DNA from: Cerioporus squamosus
Lineage: Eukaryota; Basidiomycota; Agaricomycetes; Polyporales; Polyporaceae
Direction of reading: 5' to 3'
Length of the DNA: 64,000 nt
NCBI GenBank assembly: GCA_022592435.1
Contig: JABYQS010000042.1
Coordinates: 180,799-244,798 of the forward strand
The translations under genes and the position numbers were made by a program. This document shows positions 38,980-50,746 of this stretch, in pieces. Numbering within the stretch: position 1 is the stretch's first letter; the number at the start of each line of letters is the position of its first letter. The notes under the pieces were generated by a model. That model did no database searches. It was not told the origin of the DNA and saw only the letters and a program-made list of their open reading frames with translations.

Positions 38980-40214
38980 GCATTCTTCGTGTCGAACCTC
39001 ACGTCCATCCACGTTAACATTATTCCCTCGCTTTCACCGCATATATGGCCGGCTCGCACGCATCGGCTCCCGACATGATTCCTACTGTACGATCACGTTC
39101 TTTTAACCGCTCTGGCATCCGCTCTTCTCCATCTCTCCATTTGACTCTTTCCGTTGTCACAAGTGTTGTTATCCCTATCGTCGCATTGGCTCATCGTTTC
39201 TCTCTTTCCCTCTCTACCCACCTATGTATTACTTAACGTACTAGACATCTCTCTAAGGGCGGTAGTCGGTGGTGGTGGCTTCTCGGGACGCTCTCCCATT
39301 GTTGAGTATTACTAGTACCGTCTTCTGTCCTTGTACGTGTACGACCTTGTAAAGGGCTGTCGCTGCAGCTGTAATGACTTGGATCCCCATGATCTTCTCT
39401 CCACACGGCTGGCCTGCTTCTTTACCGTAATCCCGCGCACTTCTTCGGCCAGGTACGTCTTCCGCTCCGCCTTCTTGGGTGTCCGGTGGATCTAATCTCG
39501 GTCGAAGGTGCGTAGAAACCCCGGACGTTCCCGCGCTTGATGGTTATATTGACTCCTGCCCCGCTCTAGGTTCGCAGGATACATATCTAGGAGGATCTCG
39601 GGGTCGAAGCCGCTATACCGCCCCCGTTCGTTCAGCTGACAAGATGATGCCCTGCTGCGATGTCCGGACGGACCGCCAGTCCCTGCTCTGCGACCAGGAA
39701 GCCCCAAGGAAGATTACCACCCCGTATCGCGCACTACACTGTTACTCCGCCCAGACTCGGACGTGCCGTACCAGCGCAGTCGGTCGATGAGAGGGCTCAC
39801 CGAGTGGAGGAGGGCCATCGCGAATAGGCACTAGCAGCTGACAGTTACCGCAAGGTACTGGGTGCCTGTCGCGACCTGAATTTGGGACGTTGGGTCTGCG
39901 AGAGTGTTAGACGAGGAAGGCCGAAGGGCGTACGGGAGAGGTGGTCAGACTCACTATGTAACCCTCGCGTGTTGTGAGTTGTGTAGCGTTGTGGGCTGCG
40001 CATACCAGGCACGGTGCATTTGCACCGCACTCGCATAAGTAAGTATTCGCGGTTAGTCCAGGGCGGGCTGTACACTCCGAATGCCGACGCCGCAAGATCG
40101 GAAGCCTGGTATAGATCTCCTAGACATACTGGATGGGAGCACGTCCCGTTAGTGTAGTATGACAGTATGACTGCACGAGCCGTCCGAGTACAACTACAGC
40201 AGCATCGACGGCAC
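38980..40214. other. Convergent intergenic region
   Basis: 1.2 kb between the 3' ends of the G-alpha and Rtt106-like genes. The first ~300 bases are C/T-rich 3' UTR-like sequence. The small frames at 39479-39790 and 39845-40279 show no domain. Nothing else is recognised. Confidence 0.45.
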
Positions 40215-41870
40215 TCAGTCGTCCAGCTCATCCTCCTCGTCTTCTTCGCTGTCTGCGGCGGCGGCCGCACGACCGCCACCTGCCATGTCCTGCTCGACCA
40301 TGCCTACGACCGCCTCTACAGCGGCGCGCGACATGCGCGGCATCGCGCCAGGCCGCAAGAGCGGGTGGTGCTGCGGGTCAAGCTCCGTCTCCTCCTCCTC
40401 GACGTCCATCTCGTCCCCAGTGGCGTCGTCGCTCGCGTTGCCCTCCTCGTCCTCTCCATCGCCGTCGCCTCCCTCGTCCTGACTCGCGTCGCTGTCCGAC
40501 TCCGAGCCCTCGCTGCCCTCCTCCTCGTCGTCCGAGGTGTTGATCTCAAAGTCGGAGTCCTCCTCGTCCTCCGTATCTTCGGCCCGCGGGTCCTCGTCGT
40601 GCGTCTTCGCCTTATCCTTGTCCTTGGCGTCAGTCGCAGGGCCCGCGACACCATCCTCGCCATTGGATGCCGTGGGATCGCTCGCACGGCCAAACAGGTG
40701 CCTGCGCGCCTTGACCCACCGCCCGATGGGCTCCTGCTCGCGCCCGTCGACCATGTTGAAGTCGATCTCCACGCCCGCGTCCTCCTCCTCATCGCCCGCA
40801 TCCCCCCCGTCGCCTCCGCCCCCGTTGGCCTTCGCCTTGCCCTTTGCCCCGGCCTCGACGGCACTCTTCTCGATGCCGCCGCCAATACGCCGCATGATCA
40901 CGGAGCATGTCCGTCCCGTGGCGCTGAGCGTGCGGAGGCCGTCGATAGGAGGGTTGTCTTTCGACGCAGGCGCGAGATGCTCGACCGCGAAGAACTCGCA
41001 CGGCTTGCCGTCCCAGAGGACGCCGCCGTCCAGGAACCACAGCGTGCCTTCCTTCGCGCCGCGGTACGCCTCTACGCCGGCGACGCCCTCGCCTTCTTGG
41101 CTCCCGGCGGAGCTCTTGAAGACGCGAGTCGAGGGCTCAAGGACTGGGATGGGTAGATGGGAGAAGAATGCGCGGAGCGCCGGGAGGGATGGTTGGCCTT
41201 TCATGTACGCTTTGTCTGAGTCTCGAGTGGAGGTGTTCAGGACGGACGTTAGAGTCGCGTCCAGTCCGAATACTAGCTGGGGTTGTGTCGTCTCTTTGGC
41301 GGCGGCGGCGGCGCCCGGGCCTTTGGGCGCAGGCGGAGGGACGTCCGAGGACATCAGGACGACTGTCCAGTGTCCTTTTGACTTGCCGCGCGTGGGTAGG
41401 AGGAACGCGCGCTGGAGCACAGAGAGAGGGATGGGAGGGAACTCCTCCTTCTGCGAGGAGGGGTTCGTGAGGCGTATGGAGGCGCCATGGACGTCAATGT
41501 TGACTTTCTTGCGGATGGGGGTAGTGACGGAGATGCCCTGCAAGGAGAACACACAAGGATCCTCTTCTGCGGACGGCACGCCACCGTCTGTCCTGGCCCG
41601 TTTGGACGACGACGCGCTGTCGTCGTCCCGAGAGCGCTTCTGGCTCGGGCGTGTGCTCTCACCGCGTTTGAGGTCGTCCACAATCTTGGAGGCGCGTGGC
41701 TGCAGGTCCTCCCAGCCTGGCAGCACACCGCTCGCTGGTGCCTCGGCGCCAGCTACGAGACGCAGCATGGCGTCGACAATGGCCTTAATTTCCGGGAGGA
41801 GGGCGTGGTCAAGTTGCTTGCGGATGTCATCTGGCAGAAGTGGCTGAAGGGAGTCCAGGTAGAGAGTCAT
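40215..41870 (-). CDS. Rtt106-type histone chaperone (tandem PH domains)
   Basis: Histone H3-H4 chaperone of the Rtt106/Pob3-like PH family, acting in replication-coupled chromatin assembly. Unusually for this window it is one uninterrupted exon, 551 residues, starting MTLYLDSLQPLLPDD at 41870. Residues ~1-60 are helical. An Arg/Ser-rich KRSRDDD linker follows. VFSLQGISVTTPIRKKVNIDV opens the first PH domain; LVFGLDATLTSVLNTS and LPALRAFFSHLPIPVLEP lie between, and AYRGAKEGTLWFLDGGVLWDGKPCEFFAVEHL is the second. The last ~180 residues are strongly acidic (Asp/Glu/Ser), ending DSEEDEEDELDD, as expected for a histone-binding tail. A 436-residue antisense frame across it is only a composition shadow. 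Confidence 0.87.
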   Translation of the reverse strand: MTLYLDSLQPLLPDDIRKQLDHALLPEIKAIVDAMLRLVAGAEAPASGVLPGWEDLQPRASKIVDDLKRGESTRPSQKRSRDDDSASSSKRARTDGGVPSAEEDPCVFSLQGISVTTPIRKKVNIDVHGASIRLTNPSSQKEEFPPIPLSVLQRAFLLPTRGKSKGHWTVVLMSSDVPPPAPKGPGAAAAAKETTQPQLVFGLDATLTSVLNTSTRDSDKAYMKGQPSLPALRAFFSHLPIPVLEPSTRVFKSSAGSQEGEGVAGVEAYRGAKEGTLWFLDGGVLWDGKPCEFFAVEHLAPASKDNPPIDGLRTLSATGRTCSVIMRRIGGGIEKSAVEAGAKGKAKANGGGGDGGDAGDEEEDAGVEIDFNMVDGREQEPIGRWVKARRHLFGRASDPTASNGEDGVAGPATDAKDKDKAKTHDEDPRAEDTEDEEDSDFEINTSDDEEEGSEGSESDSDASQDEGGDGDGEDEEGNASDDATGDEMDVEEEETELDPQHHPLLRPGAMPRMSRAAVEAVVGMVEQDMAGGGRAAAAADSEEDEEDELDD

Positions 41871-42243
41871 TATACTGTCCGGTCGTAGCAGTTGCAGAGA
41901 GGTAGTCCAGAGAACAGCGCAGGTGGGAAGAAGGACAGCAAGTAAGCAAGAAACGGCGCGAAGACGCGTGGAGAAAACCCAACCGTGAAGCCACACGGTG
42001 GGAGACGCGAAAGCAGTGGCGCGACGCGCGCGCGAAGCAGCGCGTTGCGTGACGTGCCATTCTAGGGCAAAAGGCTGTCACACTCTCCGGACTCCGCGCC
42101 GCCCTCACTGCCAGACTCAGAGCCTCAAACGAGTCGGAAGCTGCTGTATGTGACGCGAGATGCCCGTATATCCATGATGGGTGCAAGCTGAGTGTGTACA
42201 GATCTGAATTACTTCTACCGTCCGTTATTCCAAGGTATGTTCA
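41871..42243. promoter_or_regulatory. Upstream region of the Rtt106-like gene
   Basis: 373 bases between the start of the chaperone gene and the stop of the capping-protein gene, both on the minus strand. It should contain a terminator and a promoter; no discrete signal is recognised. Confidence 0.35.
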
Positions 42244-43422
42244 TCACCGCTTGATGAAGCCCACAAGCTCCTTCTGCAGTTCTCGCTGCCTCCGTGCCTT
42301 CTCGAGATCATCGAGCGAGCGCAAATCGAACACGACATCGCGTGTCTTGCCAAAGTATACCTAGGGGCGAAGGATTAGATGAGCCATGCCCTCTCGAAGC
42401 CGCATCGAGCGACGCACCTCCTGCAGCAGGTTACGCATCTTGATCTCCATCTCCTCTACCATCTTGCCCGTGTTCGTGATGTGCGACGACTGGTCCTGCA
42501 GCTGGAAGTCCTGCTCCGTCTGGCGCGTCATGCTGCCACTGAGAGTGACCTCTCCGTCGCGCTTGGCATCGTGCTGCTCTGCCTTCTCCCCACCGACCTT
42601 GCTCTTCACAACTTCGTCTTTGCTGCTCCGTGATGATATCGAGCGGTCGACCATTTGCAGCATGATCGTTGAGGTCAGTTTGTAGTGCGCTTGCCGCCCA
42701 CGCTCGGCAGCCTCGAAGACGTGGATAGAGTCCCAGGAGCCTGAGGGCTCGCCCGGTGCCTGAGGATTCAAGACTGTGAACATTTCAAAGAGTTAGCCCG
42801 GGCACGAGGAACAGCTGGATACCCGGTACGCACCCTTCTTCAGTAATACCACACCAGCAAACCCGCCGTCGTCCAGGTCCCACAGGAACACGGATGAGAC
42901 ACCGCCTTCATAGTACCTGGAGATACGGGAGTAGCCTCGACGGTCAACAAATCTCCGGCGATCTGCACGGGGGGCACGTACATCTCGCGGTAGGTGTCAA
43001 ATGCCTCGTTCGCGGTGATCTCCAGCTTCCGCAGCTTGGGAGAAGGGACTGTGCCATCTTCTAGAGGAGGGTCGTACTCATTCGACCATGGAGACCTATG
43101 AAACCAATGCGCATGTAAGGAAGGGCATATATGCTGAGGAAGCAGCGCCATGTCGGGCTCCCACCGATGCCTGCGTGGCTGGACAGAGCTAGACAAAGAC
43201 AAGCACGCACCGATAGCTATCCCCATCTCTGTTATAGTCGCATGCAAGGTACTCCTTGCCCGTTGCGCGATCCGTCATCACCTTCAACGGCTGGTCGACG
43301 CTCCCCAGGAGGTCGTCCGCGTAGTCTGGGCACATCGCCACGAGCGAGGCGACGTTTTCTTCCACATGAGTGGGTGGGAGACGTCGCATGAGATCCAGCA
43401 TAGAGTCCACGAGGTCGCCCAT
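42244..43422 (-). CDS. CAP2: F-actin capping protein beta subunit
   Basis: Beta half of the CapZ heterodimer, which blocks barbed ends of actin filaments. Exons 43422-43211, 43095-42982, 42916-42834, 42773-42418 and 42360-42244 give 293 residues, slightly longer than the usual ~275-290. Signatures: [18 protein letters not shown], the [13 protein letters not shown] block, [51 protein letters not shown], the WDSIHVFE strand, [11 protein letters not shown], and the C-terminal actin-binding tentacle helix. An insert with charged residues ([23 protein letters not shown]) sits before the [11 protein letters not shown] motif. The ATG at 43422 is the first in frame. The coding end lies 24 bp before the CGG codon run of the upstream gene region; no overlap. 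Confidence 0.94.
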
Positions 43423-43800
43423 GATTGTGTCGGTCACGCGAGGATGTCAGAGAGGGTGTATGAGGGACGGGTGAATATGCTTGAGTAGACGGGGATAGCA
43501 AGCGAGTCGAAGGCTCTGCCGGTGCGCAATGCGTAGACGACGAGCGCAGGCGATGAGCGGCGCGTTGAGTTGGCTCTCAAGAACTCGCAACGATACGTGT
43601 CCCAGACAGAGGAGGGGATATAGACAGTCAGTGAAGGCGCAAGTCAAGGATGAGGCAAGATCGAGAACCGACGATGGTCCTCGATGTCCGGGAGGCGCTC
43701 AGGCGATGCGCGTTCATACAGCTGAACTTGTCGTGTCGAATATTCTATGCTACACACCCGATGCTACATGTGTATATATCACTTCTTCAACATGAACTTC
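43423..43800. other. Gap between Tan1 and capping-protein beta
   Basis: 378 bases between two minus-strand genes. It holds the promoter of the capping gene and the terminator of Tan1. No RNA gene or repeat is seen. Confidence 0.35.
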
Positions 43801-45085
43801 TCATTGAGCACCAACTTCCGGGGTCGCCATGCCGAATTTGGAAGCATTCGCAGCTCCCGGGGTTGAAGCCTCAGCCACTGGGATCTTCTCCGCGACCCGA
43901 CCTTCCGCATTCTCGTCGCGGAGGTTCTTCGCGTTGGCAATCTCCATCACGTTGAACTTCTGGAGCTTGTAGTAGTCCTTGACTACACTGATCCCGCATA
44001 CGCTCTGTAGAAAAGTCATGAACAGGCGCACAAAGGATGGGAGGCCAGGCAGGGTACGTACTTTGAAGATCTCCACCAGGATGAACAGCTCTGGGTTGTC
44101 CAAGGACACAGTGTGGCCTTCCGGGACACACTTCGCAAGTTCGGGAATGAGCTTGTCGCGTGTGAGTGTATTGTGGTTGCGTATGCGCAACTCGATCTTG
44201 TACTGTGAACCGTCAGGCTAGGAAGAGAAGTGGTACATATGAACCTGCTTACTGAATACTTCTTGTCCGGCTCTGCGGTGAACACAGGCTTCACAACACG
44301 CTGACAGAGCCCCTGTATCTCCGGGATATTCGCGACGCAGCTACCTGACACCGGAGTCAGGCGTTGTGTATACCTGCCGCACGATCAGCAGGGTTCCTCC
44401 TATGCCATGGAGTAACGATGCATACCGTGTATTCGTCACGCCAGTGTTGACAACATTCTGCACGTGGGTTGTGACCAACTTCACCGGGTCGACAGGAGGC
44501 TTGCACGATATGAACACGACTGGGCGAAGGCCGTCAATACGAGCACTACTAGATCAGCGCTGAGATGACCTACCGCATGGAGTGTTCGTCTGGCAGTTAG
44601 CTGAGCAGGAGTTCAGAACATGAGTTTGCGGCACATGCAAGGAGACATACCGAACCTTGTCTCTTTCCTTGGCCTCTTCATCGACGAGACTTCCTTGGCG
44701 ATCTGCTTCTCGATGTCGTCTGCACCTCCTTCCTCCTCGTCAGACTCGTCATCGCCATCTTTTGGTCCGCTGCCCTCTACAGGCCACAAGTCATTGGCGA
44801 GCTGGGAAAGTACATTAGTTATGCAGCACATGCGGGACATCGGTGTAAGTGATCTCACCGATTCGAAGAGGTCGTACAGCTCTCCGACGGTCTGTTTTTC
44901 TTTGCCTTTGACGCAAGTAACCCACACACCAGGGCCGTCTATACTTCTCTGGCCCCATATGGGTTTTCCATCCTGTCAATCTGGTTTTAGGAGAGGGTTC
45001 TCTAGAAGAGCCAGGAGGAACTCACCGGACGGAATCTGCGTCTACTCCGGTCCTTCCCCTCGGCCTTCCTCTTGCTATCCGACAT
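43801..45085 (-). CDS. TAN1: tRNA acetylation cofactor Tan1 (THUMP domain)
   Basis: Adaptor that presents tRNA-Ser and tRNA-Leu to the Kre33/NAT10 acetyltransferase for ac4C12. The start is MSDSKRKAEGKDRSRRRFRP at 45085; several short introns follow. The N-terminal ferredoxin-like part contains PIWGQRSIDGPGVWVTC and KEKQTVGELYDLFE. An acidic segment (DDESDEEEGGADDIEKQ) is family-typical. The THUMP domain carries RLTPVSGSCVANIPEIQ, KYSYKIELRIRNHNTLTRD, HTVSLDNPELFILVEIFK and the closing CGISVVKDYYKLQKFNVMEI. The C-terminal ~40 residues are a variable tail. Two splice joins in the middle (around 44340-44590) were not fixed exactly. Confidence 0.9.
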
Positions 45086-45354
45086 CTCCGATAATTATGG
45101 TGTCTTGCAGACAATGATTGAATCTCAAATGAACGCGGAGCAGCCGGAGACTTGATTAGAAATTTTGTGGTTGAGGATGAGTGTCCGAGTCAAGGGGCCC
45201 TGAGCACACAGACGCCCTTCAACACATCTTGACTTCTGGACACCATCATCATGCCGGGCGGTGGGCCCGTCGAACTCGTTCTCAAGCCTGCATTCTTTGC
45301 TGTGGCGACTCGCGATGGAGTGCTCCCACTTTTGCCCTCTCACGTCTCTTGGCT

Positions 45355-46799
45355 ATGGCTAGCTTCGAGGAGGTGCGCGCAAAACTGGACCAGCATTGTT
45401 CGAGCGCGAAGGTCGAGGTCGGGCAGGGTGCCCAGGTGCACTCGGTGACGTTCCAACCCCTTTCTTCACGGAGGAACGAGGACAGGCTCGTAATGCGCGA
45501 ACTGGTGGTACACGGGCAGGAATGGTTGTTGCTAGCCGTCTGCGATGGTGCGTCATAACAGTATGTTGTTTCTCAGACGCGAGCTGACGCATGCGACTCT
45601 TCCTGCGCTAGGCCACTGTGGCTCTTCTGCAGCCAGGTACACGGTGTCGCACCTGCCGAGCAGAATCCGCTCTATGCTCGAACACCTGGCCGGGACCGAC
45701 CTGCAAGGCCAGCTTGATCGGAAGCACGTGTTGGAGAACGCGAACTTCATCTCCTCCGAGCTCAGACGATGCGTTCACGACTTCGATCGAGAGCTCGGAC
45801 ATGTGGTCGAGACCATCTGCCCTGACCCTACACAACTCACCATGGAGAAGGCGTGTGCGATAGTCAAAGAGTATCCTGACGCGCTGGCGCGTGCATGCTC
45901 GGGCACAACCCTCGCCGCCGCACTAGTGAACCTGACACACAGGCTCATGTGGGCCATCAACGTGGGCGACTCAACTGTCGGTAAGTGCGCCACGCCTTCC
46001 TGTTGCGCGTAGTGCTGACGTATCGAGTAGCTCTTACAACTGCCAATGCTGAGGGAAAGCGGGTCGCCCACGAACTGTGCACACGACATACACTAGATGA
46101 CCTCCAGCAATACAAAGAGATCGTTGGACGGCATCTCGGCGAGGAACGCGTGGTTGAGAGCGGGCGCGTTCTGGGCGTGCTCGCAATGTCACGAGGTGCG
46201 TGCTCGCTACGAGTGGTATGGTGAGTGCTGCTCAATAATCTTCTTGCGTAGTGATCGGGGACTACCCTCTGAAGATGCATGCCGCATACTCTCGCCACCT
46301 CTTTCGCTACTTGTCTATCCTGGGTTCGCCCAGCATGCGGAACTCTACGATCCGGCGGATACGGACGCCACCCTATGTGACTGCCGATCCCTCTGTCTGC
46401 TTTGTCGACCTCGAGGCCTTCTGGGACCAGGATCCCATCATCATGATCTACTCGGATGGGGTTGACAATCTGGTCAACCAATGCAGATATCTCAACCCCT
46501 TCCGAGAGACCGATATCATCCCAGCCCGCGCCGTCGCCGTTCTTCTGCAGGACGAGGTTGACGATGATGTCGAGGTGCTTCTTGGCTACGGGGTCGACCT
46601 GCATTGGAGCGGAAAGGAGGCTAATAGGGCTGTCGACGTCTTGGGAAACCTCTTGGGTGGCACCGACACCCGTACATTGCAACTGGTGCTGGACCAGCAC
46701 CTGTTGGCTGACCGGACTGTATCTCCCAGTCTCTACATTGACGACACTTCGCTCATGCTCTGTTCCTTCGCTCAAGACTCCGTGCTTGTATTACCATAG
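45355..46799 (+). CDS. PP2C-like phosphatase, PDP type, paralogue A
   Basis: Predicted Mn/Mg-dependent Ser/Thr phosphatase; substrate unknown. Four exons: 45355-45547, 45612-45980, 46031-46195, 46252-46799; 424 residues. Metal-site motifs are all present: NEDR, VCDGHCG (DGH split by intron 1), GTTLAAALVN, INVGDSTV (Asp before intron 2), VIGDYPLK, TPPYVTADPSV, IYSDGVDNLV and IDDTSLML. The VIGDY...TPPYVTADP and NRAVDVLGNLLGG segments are typical of pyruvate-dehydrogenase-phosphatase/Ptc5-like PP2Cs. No mitochondrial presequence is visible: the N-terminus MASFEEVRAKLDQHC is a plain helix. The final DD replaces the usual DN. First member of a four-copy array; the most complete of the four. Confidence 0.88.
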
Positions 46800-47406
46800 T
46801 CTCCTGCCAATAACTACTACTCTTATAGCTTCACTGGGTCATTCCCAGGTGCCCCCTCCTGCTGCGTGCTATTCAGAAATATGTGCGTGTGGGCAGAGGG
46901 CAGTTGTAGCAAGCGCTCAGGATGTTTGGTCTTGTGGAGTCTCGTTTGCTCCAGCATGCGGCCAGCGCAGTTCGAAAGTCCTTACACGTTTGACGAGAAT
47001 CCTCTCTGGCTTGCCGTCATGGAGGCTGATCTCTCCTTCAGCAGGCTGCACAATATCTACTCCCGCTCGTGCTCGCCTTAAGGAGGATCAGACCGTGAGT
47101 ACGTGGGTCAAGGGTGTCGGGCAAAGGGTTGTTGGTAGCTTGTGGCGGGAATCCAGCCTGGGATGGGATGGTCGGCCATCTCAACGGCAAGATGCCTAAG
47201 CCCATCATGCGTAGACCGACCAAGGTGAGCATTGTTGTGGATGCGAATGTGTATCTCCTGCTGACCTCGTATACCAGCTGGTTGGGCGGCCCGACTCGGA
47301 CGGAGACCCGGGAGCAGCGGGGTAACAGACGAATATATAAGCGACACAGTGTTGCCGTACAAATATACCCTCCGAACCCTCTTCCCACCTCTACACGGTT
47401 CGCAGC
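46800..47406. other. Spacer between PP2C paralogues A and B
   Basis: 607 bases. Frames around 46866-47199 show no recognisable domain and may be decayed sequence. The segment just before 47407 contains ATATATAAG (47334-47342) at about 65 bases upstream of the ATG, a plausible TATA box for paralogue B. Confidence 0.45.
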
Positions 47407-48833
47407 ATGCCTAGCGTCGCAGCTCTTCGTGCGCGGCTCTCCGCCTTCTGGACAGCGCAAGTCAGCGCCTCGGGTGTACACAGTGTCACCTTCCAGCCGT
47501 TCCTCGAGAAGAAGATCGAGGATCGAGTGACAGTCGAAGAATGGGACATCAATGGCCAACGCTGGGTTTTTCTGGCCGTATGTGACGGTGGGTGCTTGTA
47601 CAACCTCTAGGGTCTTGTTACATGATCTGACGGATAGCTTGTCGCAGGTCACGCAGGTGCCAAGACTTCAGATTACACCTCCAAGGAGCTACCGAAGCGT
47701 ATTCGCGCTGCCTTGTCAGCCACTATTCAGAACGCCCTTCAAAACAAGCTGGATCGAGTTAACGTCGACAAAGCAGCGCCGGCCATCTCAGCCATGCTCG
47801 CCCATGAGGTCGAAGCGTTCGACGCCCAGCTCGGCGAGCGGGTCAAGGCCATATGTCCAGACCCCGGCGCGCTCACCGAGGAAGAAGCTCGTTTCATCAT
47901 CCAGGAGAACTTCGATCCTCTTGTCCTTGCGTGGACAGGGACGACTCTAGCGGCAGCGTTGGTCAACATCACGCTCAAGTGCGTGTGGGCGTTCGGCGTC
48001 GGGGACTCGAGTGTCGGTGCGCGTTCTGCGACGAATTCTTTTGTTCGTAACTCATACAGCGCTGGATGTGTCCTAGTCCTTTCGACTGCCGACCCTGACG
48101 GGGTTCGTCACGCTCAGCGGATATGCGCTCTGCATTCAATGAGCGACCCCGCGGAATGTGCGCGTATCGTTTCCGAGCACCCGCCCGAGGAGGCGGCTCA
48201 TGTCGTGGAGAAGGGTCGCATCCTCGGCTGGCTCGCACTTCCTCGTGGTGGGCCTAACCTCCCTTTGTGCGATTGCGCCACGGCCTTACTAACGTTGCCA
48301 CAGGCATTGGCGACTTCTCCCTGAAGTTGCCGTCCACGTACATGAGCCACCTCTTGAGGTATCTGCCCACGACCGGGAAGATGCCTCTCGACGGGATCCC
48401 TGAGCGCATCAAGACCCCACCTTACCTCATCTCTACACCCTCCGTACAATTCACGGACCTCGAGCCTGTCTGGAACAATGCTCCCGCCGTGGTACTGTTC
48501 TCGGACGGCGTCGATTTACTCGTCGACGGACACACGCTCTTCCGCCCTGGTGTGAGCAGTAACGCCGATCCATGCGACGTCGTGTCCAAGCTGCTCCAAG
48601 AGGATGTTGATCCCTCTCTCAGAGAGATACTTGGGCATGGCGTAGATGCGCATTGGAGTGGGTCGGAGGGTAACAGGGCGTTGGACGTTTTGGGCAACCT
48701 GATTGGAGGGACGAATACTGAGAGGTTGGAAATGCTGTTGGACCAAGAACGCATGGCGAACAAGAAGGCCGAGCATCCCTTCTACGTTGACGACGTCGCA
48801 ATTATTGTTTTCCCCCTCGAGTTTGCTCAATGA
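47407..48833 (+). CDS. PP2C-like phosphatase, PDP type, paralogue B
   Basis: Same family and same exon plan as its neighbours: 47407-47587, 47648-48016, 48077-48247, 48304-48833; 416 residues. Exon 2 has exactly the same length (369 nt) as in A and C. Motifs: KIEDR, VCDGHAG, GTTLAAALVN, FGVGDSSV, GIGDFSLK, TPPYLISTPSV, LFSDGVDLLV and VDDVAIIV, so all metal-ligand Asp positions are kept. The family tail HWSGSEGNRALDVLGNLIGGT is present. Probable TATA box ATATATAAG upstream. Cytosolic or nuclear location is guessed from the lack of a signal or presequence. Confidence 0.87.
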
Positions 48834-49019
48834 ACTATGCTTCCCTTGTACCAACTTCCGAATCATCTTGTGATCTCTACAGTACGCGTACGCGAGGCGC
48901 TTGTGTACATGGTATCGCCGGCCCGAAATCAGGCATGCAGGGACTTGACCTTGACTCCCACATGCACGCACGTCTCTGTGCACGTACTCGCCACACTTGA
49001 ACTGCTCTCCTTCGATACC

Positions 49020-50430
49020 ATGTCCGAGCTCGAGACAGCACGCGCGAATGTGTTATCTCTTTGCGTGGCAACAAAGACTGACTTCGGCGCGCATACTGTG
49101 ACTTTTCAGCCCCTCCTCACCCGACAGAGTGAAGACCGACTTGTCACAGAGAGCTGGGAAATCCAGGGTCAAAAATGGTTGTTCCTTGCAGTTTGTGATG
49201 GTAATTTGCGCTTTGAATCGCACCGTTTTCAATACCGACTGACCGCGGCTGTTCCTTTCCAGGAATCGGCGGTTGTTATGCGTCGCAGAATGTGGCGGCG
49301 AACTTGCCTGCGTGCATTCGCGACGGCTTGGTCGGAGTCTTGGAGAAGGCCATCCATAAACCTCTTGACCGCGAGAACGTCGCAGAGACAGAACCATCGA
49401 TCTCGTCCATGCTTGTGGACGTGGTTATCACCTTTGACGATAAGCTCGGTCAGGCGTTGCGCAACATCTGTCCACGCCCGAGAGACCTATCTACGGAGCA
49501 AAGGGAAGCACTCATGGACAAGCATAGGGATATCATCTTGTCAGCCTTCAATGCGACTACGTTGTCTGCCGCTTTGGTGAACGTCACGCATGGATTCATG
49601 TGGGCCGTTGGCGTTGGCGACTCGACGATCGGTATGTTCAGCTATTGACGAAACAGCTCGGGAGACTGATCACCTGTATTTCGCAGCTCTCTCCATCGTC
49701 AACGATGATGGTACTCGACGGTCTGAACGGCTAGTGAAAGCACACAACTTCAAAGATCCGCATGAATACTTCTGGATGTGTATGTACCATCCCGAGGACA
49801 GGGACGTCGTGGAGAACGATCGCCTCTTGGGCAGCGCAGCAATGTCGAGAGGTGAGCCTAGCGTCATGTCCAAGCTGATGTGATCGCTCATGCTCTGTAT
49901 CTAATACAGCCATTGGCAACTTCGCGTTCAAGGCCCCTTCGTCCTATACCAAGTATTTATTCAAATATTTGCCCTGGAGCGGAGAGACCGACTTTGGTGC
50001 GCTTGCGAAACGCATCAGGAAACCGCCCTACATGTCGTCTCGGCCAGACGTCAAGTTTGTGGATCTGCAGTCATACCGTGGCAAAAACCCAGTGCTCACA
50101 ATCTTCACCGATGGCGTTGATAATATCGTGGACGGGAGATGGGTTTTTCGCCCGGGTTCGCCGAGTGGTGCGGACCCATGCGAGGTTGTATCCAGGTTGC
50201 TTGATGGCGAGACAGATCCTTCGCTGGAGGAGCTTCTTGGACATCGCATCGAACCACGCTGGAGCAGGTCAGAGGGCAACAAGGCAGTGGATATATTGGG
50301 TAACCTAATCGGAGGAACGCAGGCCGATCGACTCGAGACGATCCTGGACCAGGATCGTCTCGTGGACGAGGATCCCGACTCCGGTTTGTACATCGATGAT
50401 ATATCAATCATAGTGTACGAATTGTTGTGA
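49020..50430 (+). CDS. PP2C-like phosphatase, paralogue C, altered active-site motifs
   Basis: Exons 49020-49200, 49263-49631, 49687-49851, 49910-50430; 411 residues. SEDR and GTTLSAALVN are kept and VGVGDSTI retains its Asp. Two family motifs are changed: the DGHxG motif reads DGIGG (His to Ile), and the (V/A/G)IGD motif before the phosphatase core reads AIGN (Asp to Asn). IFTDGVDNIV and IDDISIIV are intact, so main metal ligands may remain. The tail RWSRSEGNKAVDILGNLIGG matches the other copies. Open throughout with good splice sites, so it is a gene rather than a relic, but reduced or altered catalysis is likely. Confidence 0.85.
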
Positions 50431-50746
50431 TAGCTCAATGCAGACCAAAGAGCATATCGGGAAGAACAGCAGACAAACAATGGATATAGGCGGTATAGGC
50501 AGTGGTACTAGTGAAGTACGCGAGAGAATTGGTGGGATATAACTCTGGATGGGGACGCATAGATGTTACATAACTAATAATTAGTGAGCCAGAGCGATTC
50601 ATTAGTACTGAAGCGTGACAACTCACCTCAGGCAAACGGTCGTCGGGACGAGGCGACTGCACATGTGCAGGTACATCGAGATGACTGCAGGGCAATGTCG
50701 TTAATGGACACAAGCTCATCCTAGATGGGTCGCAGACTCACGCAAT
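50431..50746. other. Convergent gap after paralogue C
   Basis: 316 bases between the stop of a plus-strand PP2C gene and the stop of a minus-strand Ser-rich gene. It contains the small palindrome ACTAATAATTAGT near 50570-50583. No gene. Confidence 0.35.

Noticed and set aside
40537..41847. 436-residue open frame on the plus strand across the Rtt106-like gene
   Set aside because: It is antisense to a clear chaperone gene; its Ser/Arg-rich translation mirrors the acidic and charged codons of the real frame.
46866..47199. Possible extra gene between PP2C paralogues A and B
   Set aside because: Short frames only, no start context or splice pattern that yields a longer product, and no similarity to the PP2C, Ser-rich or HD genes nearby.
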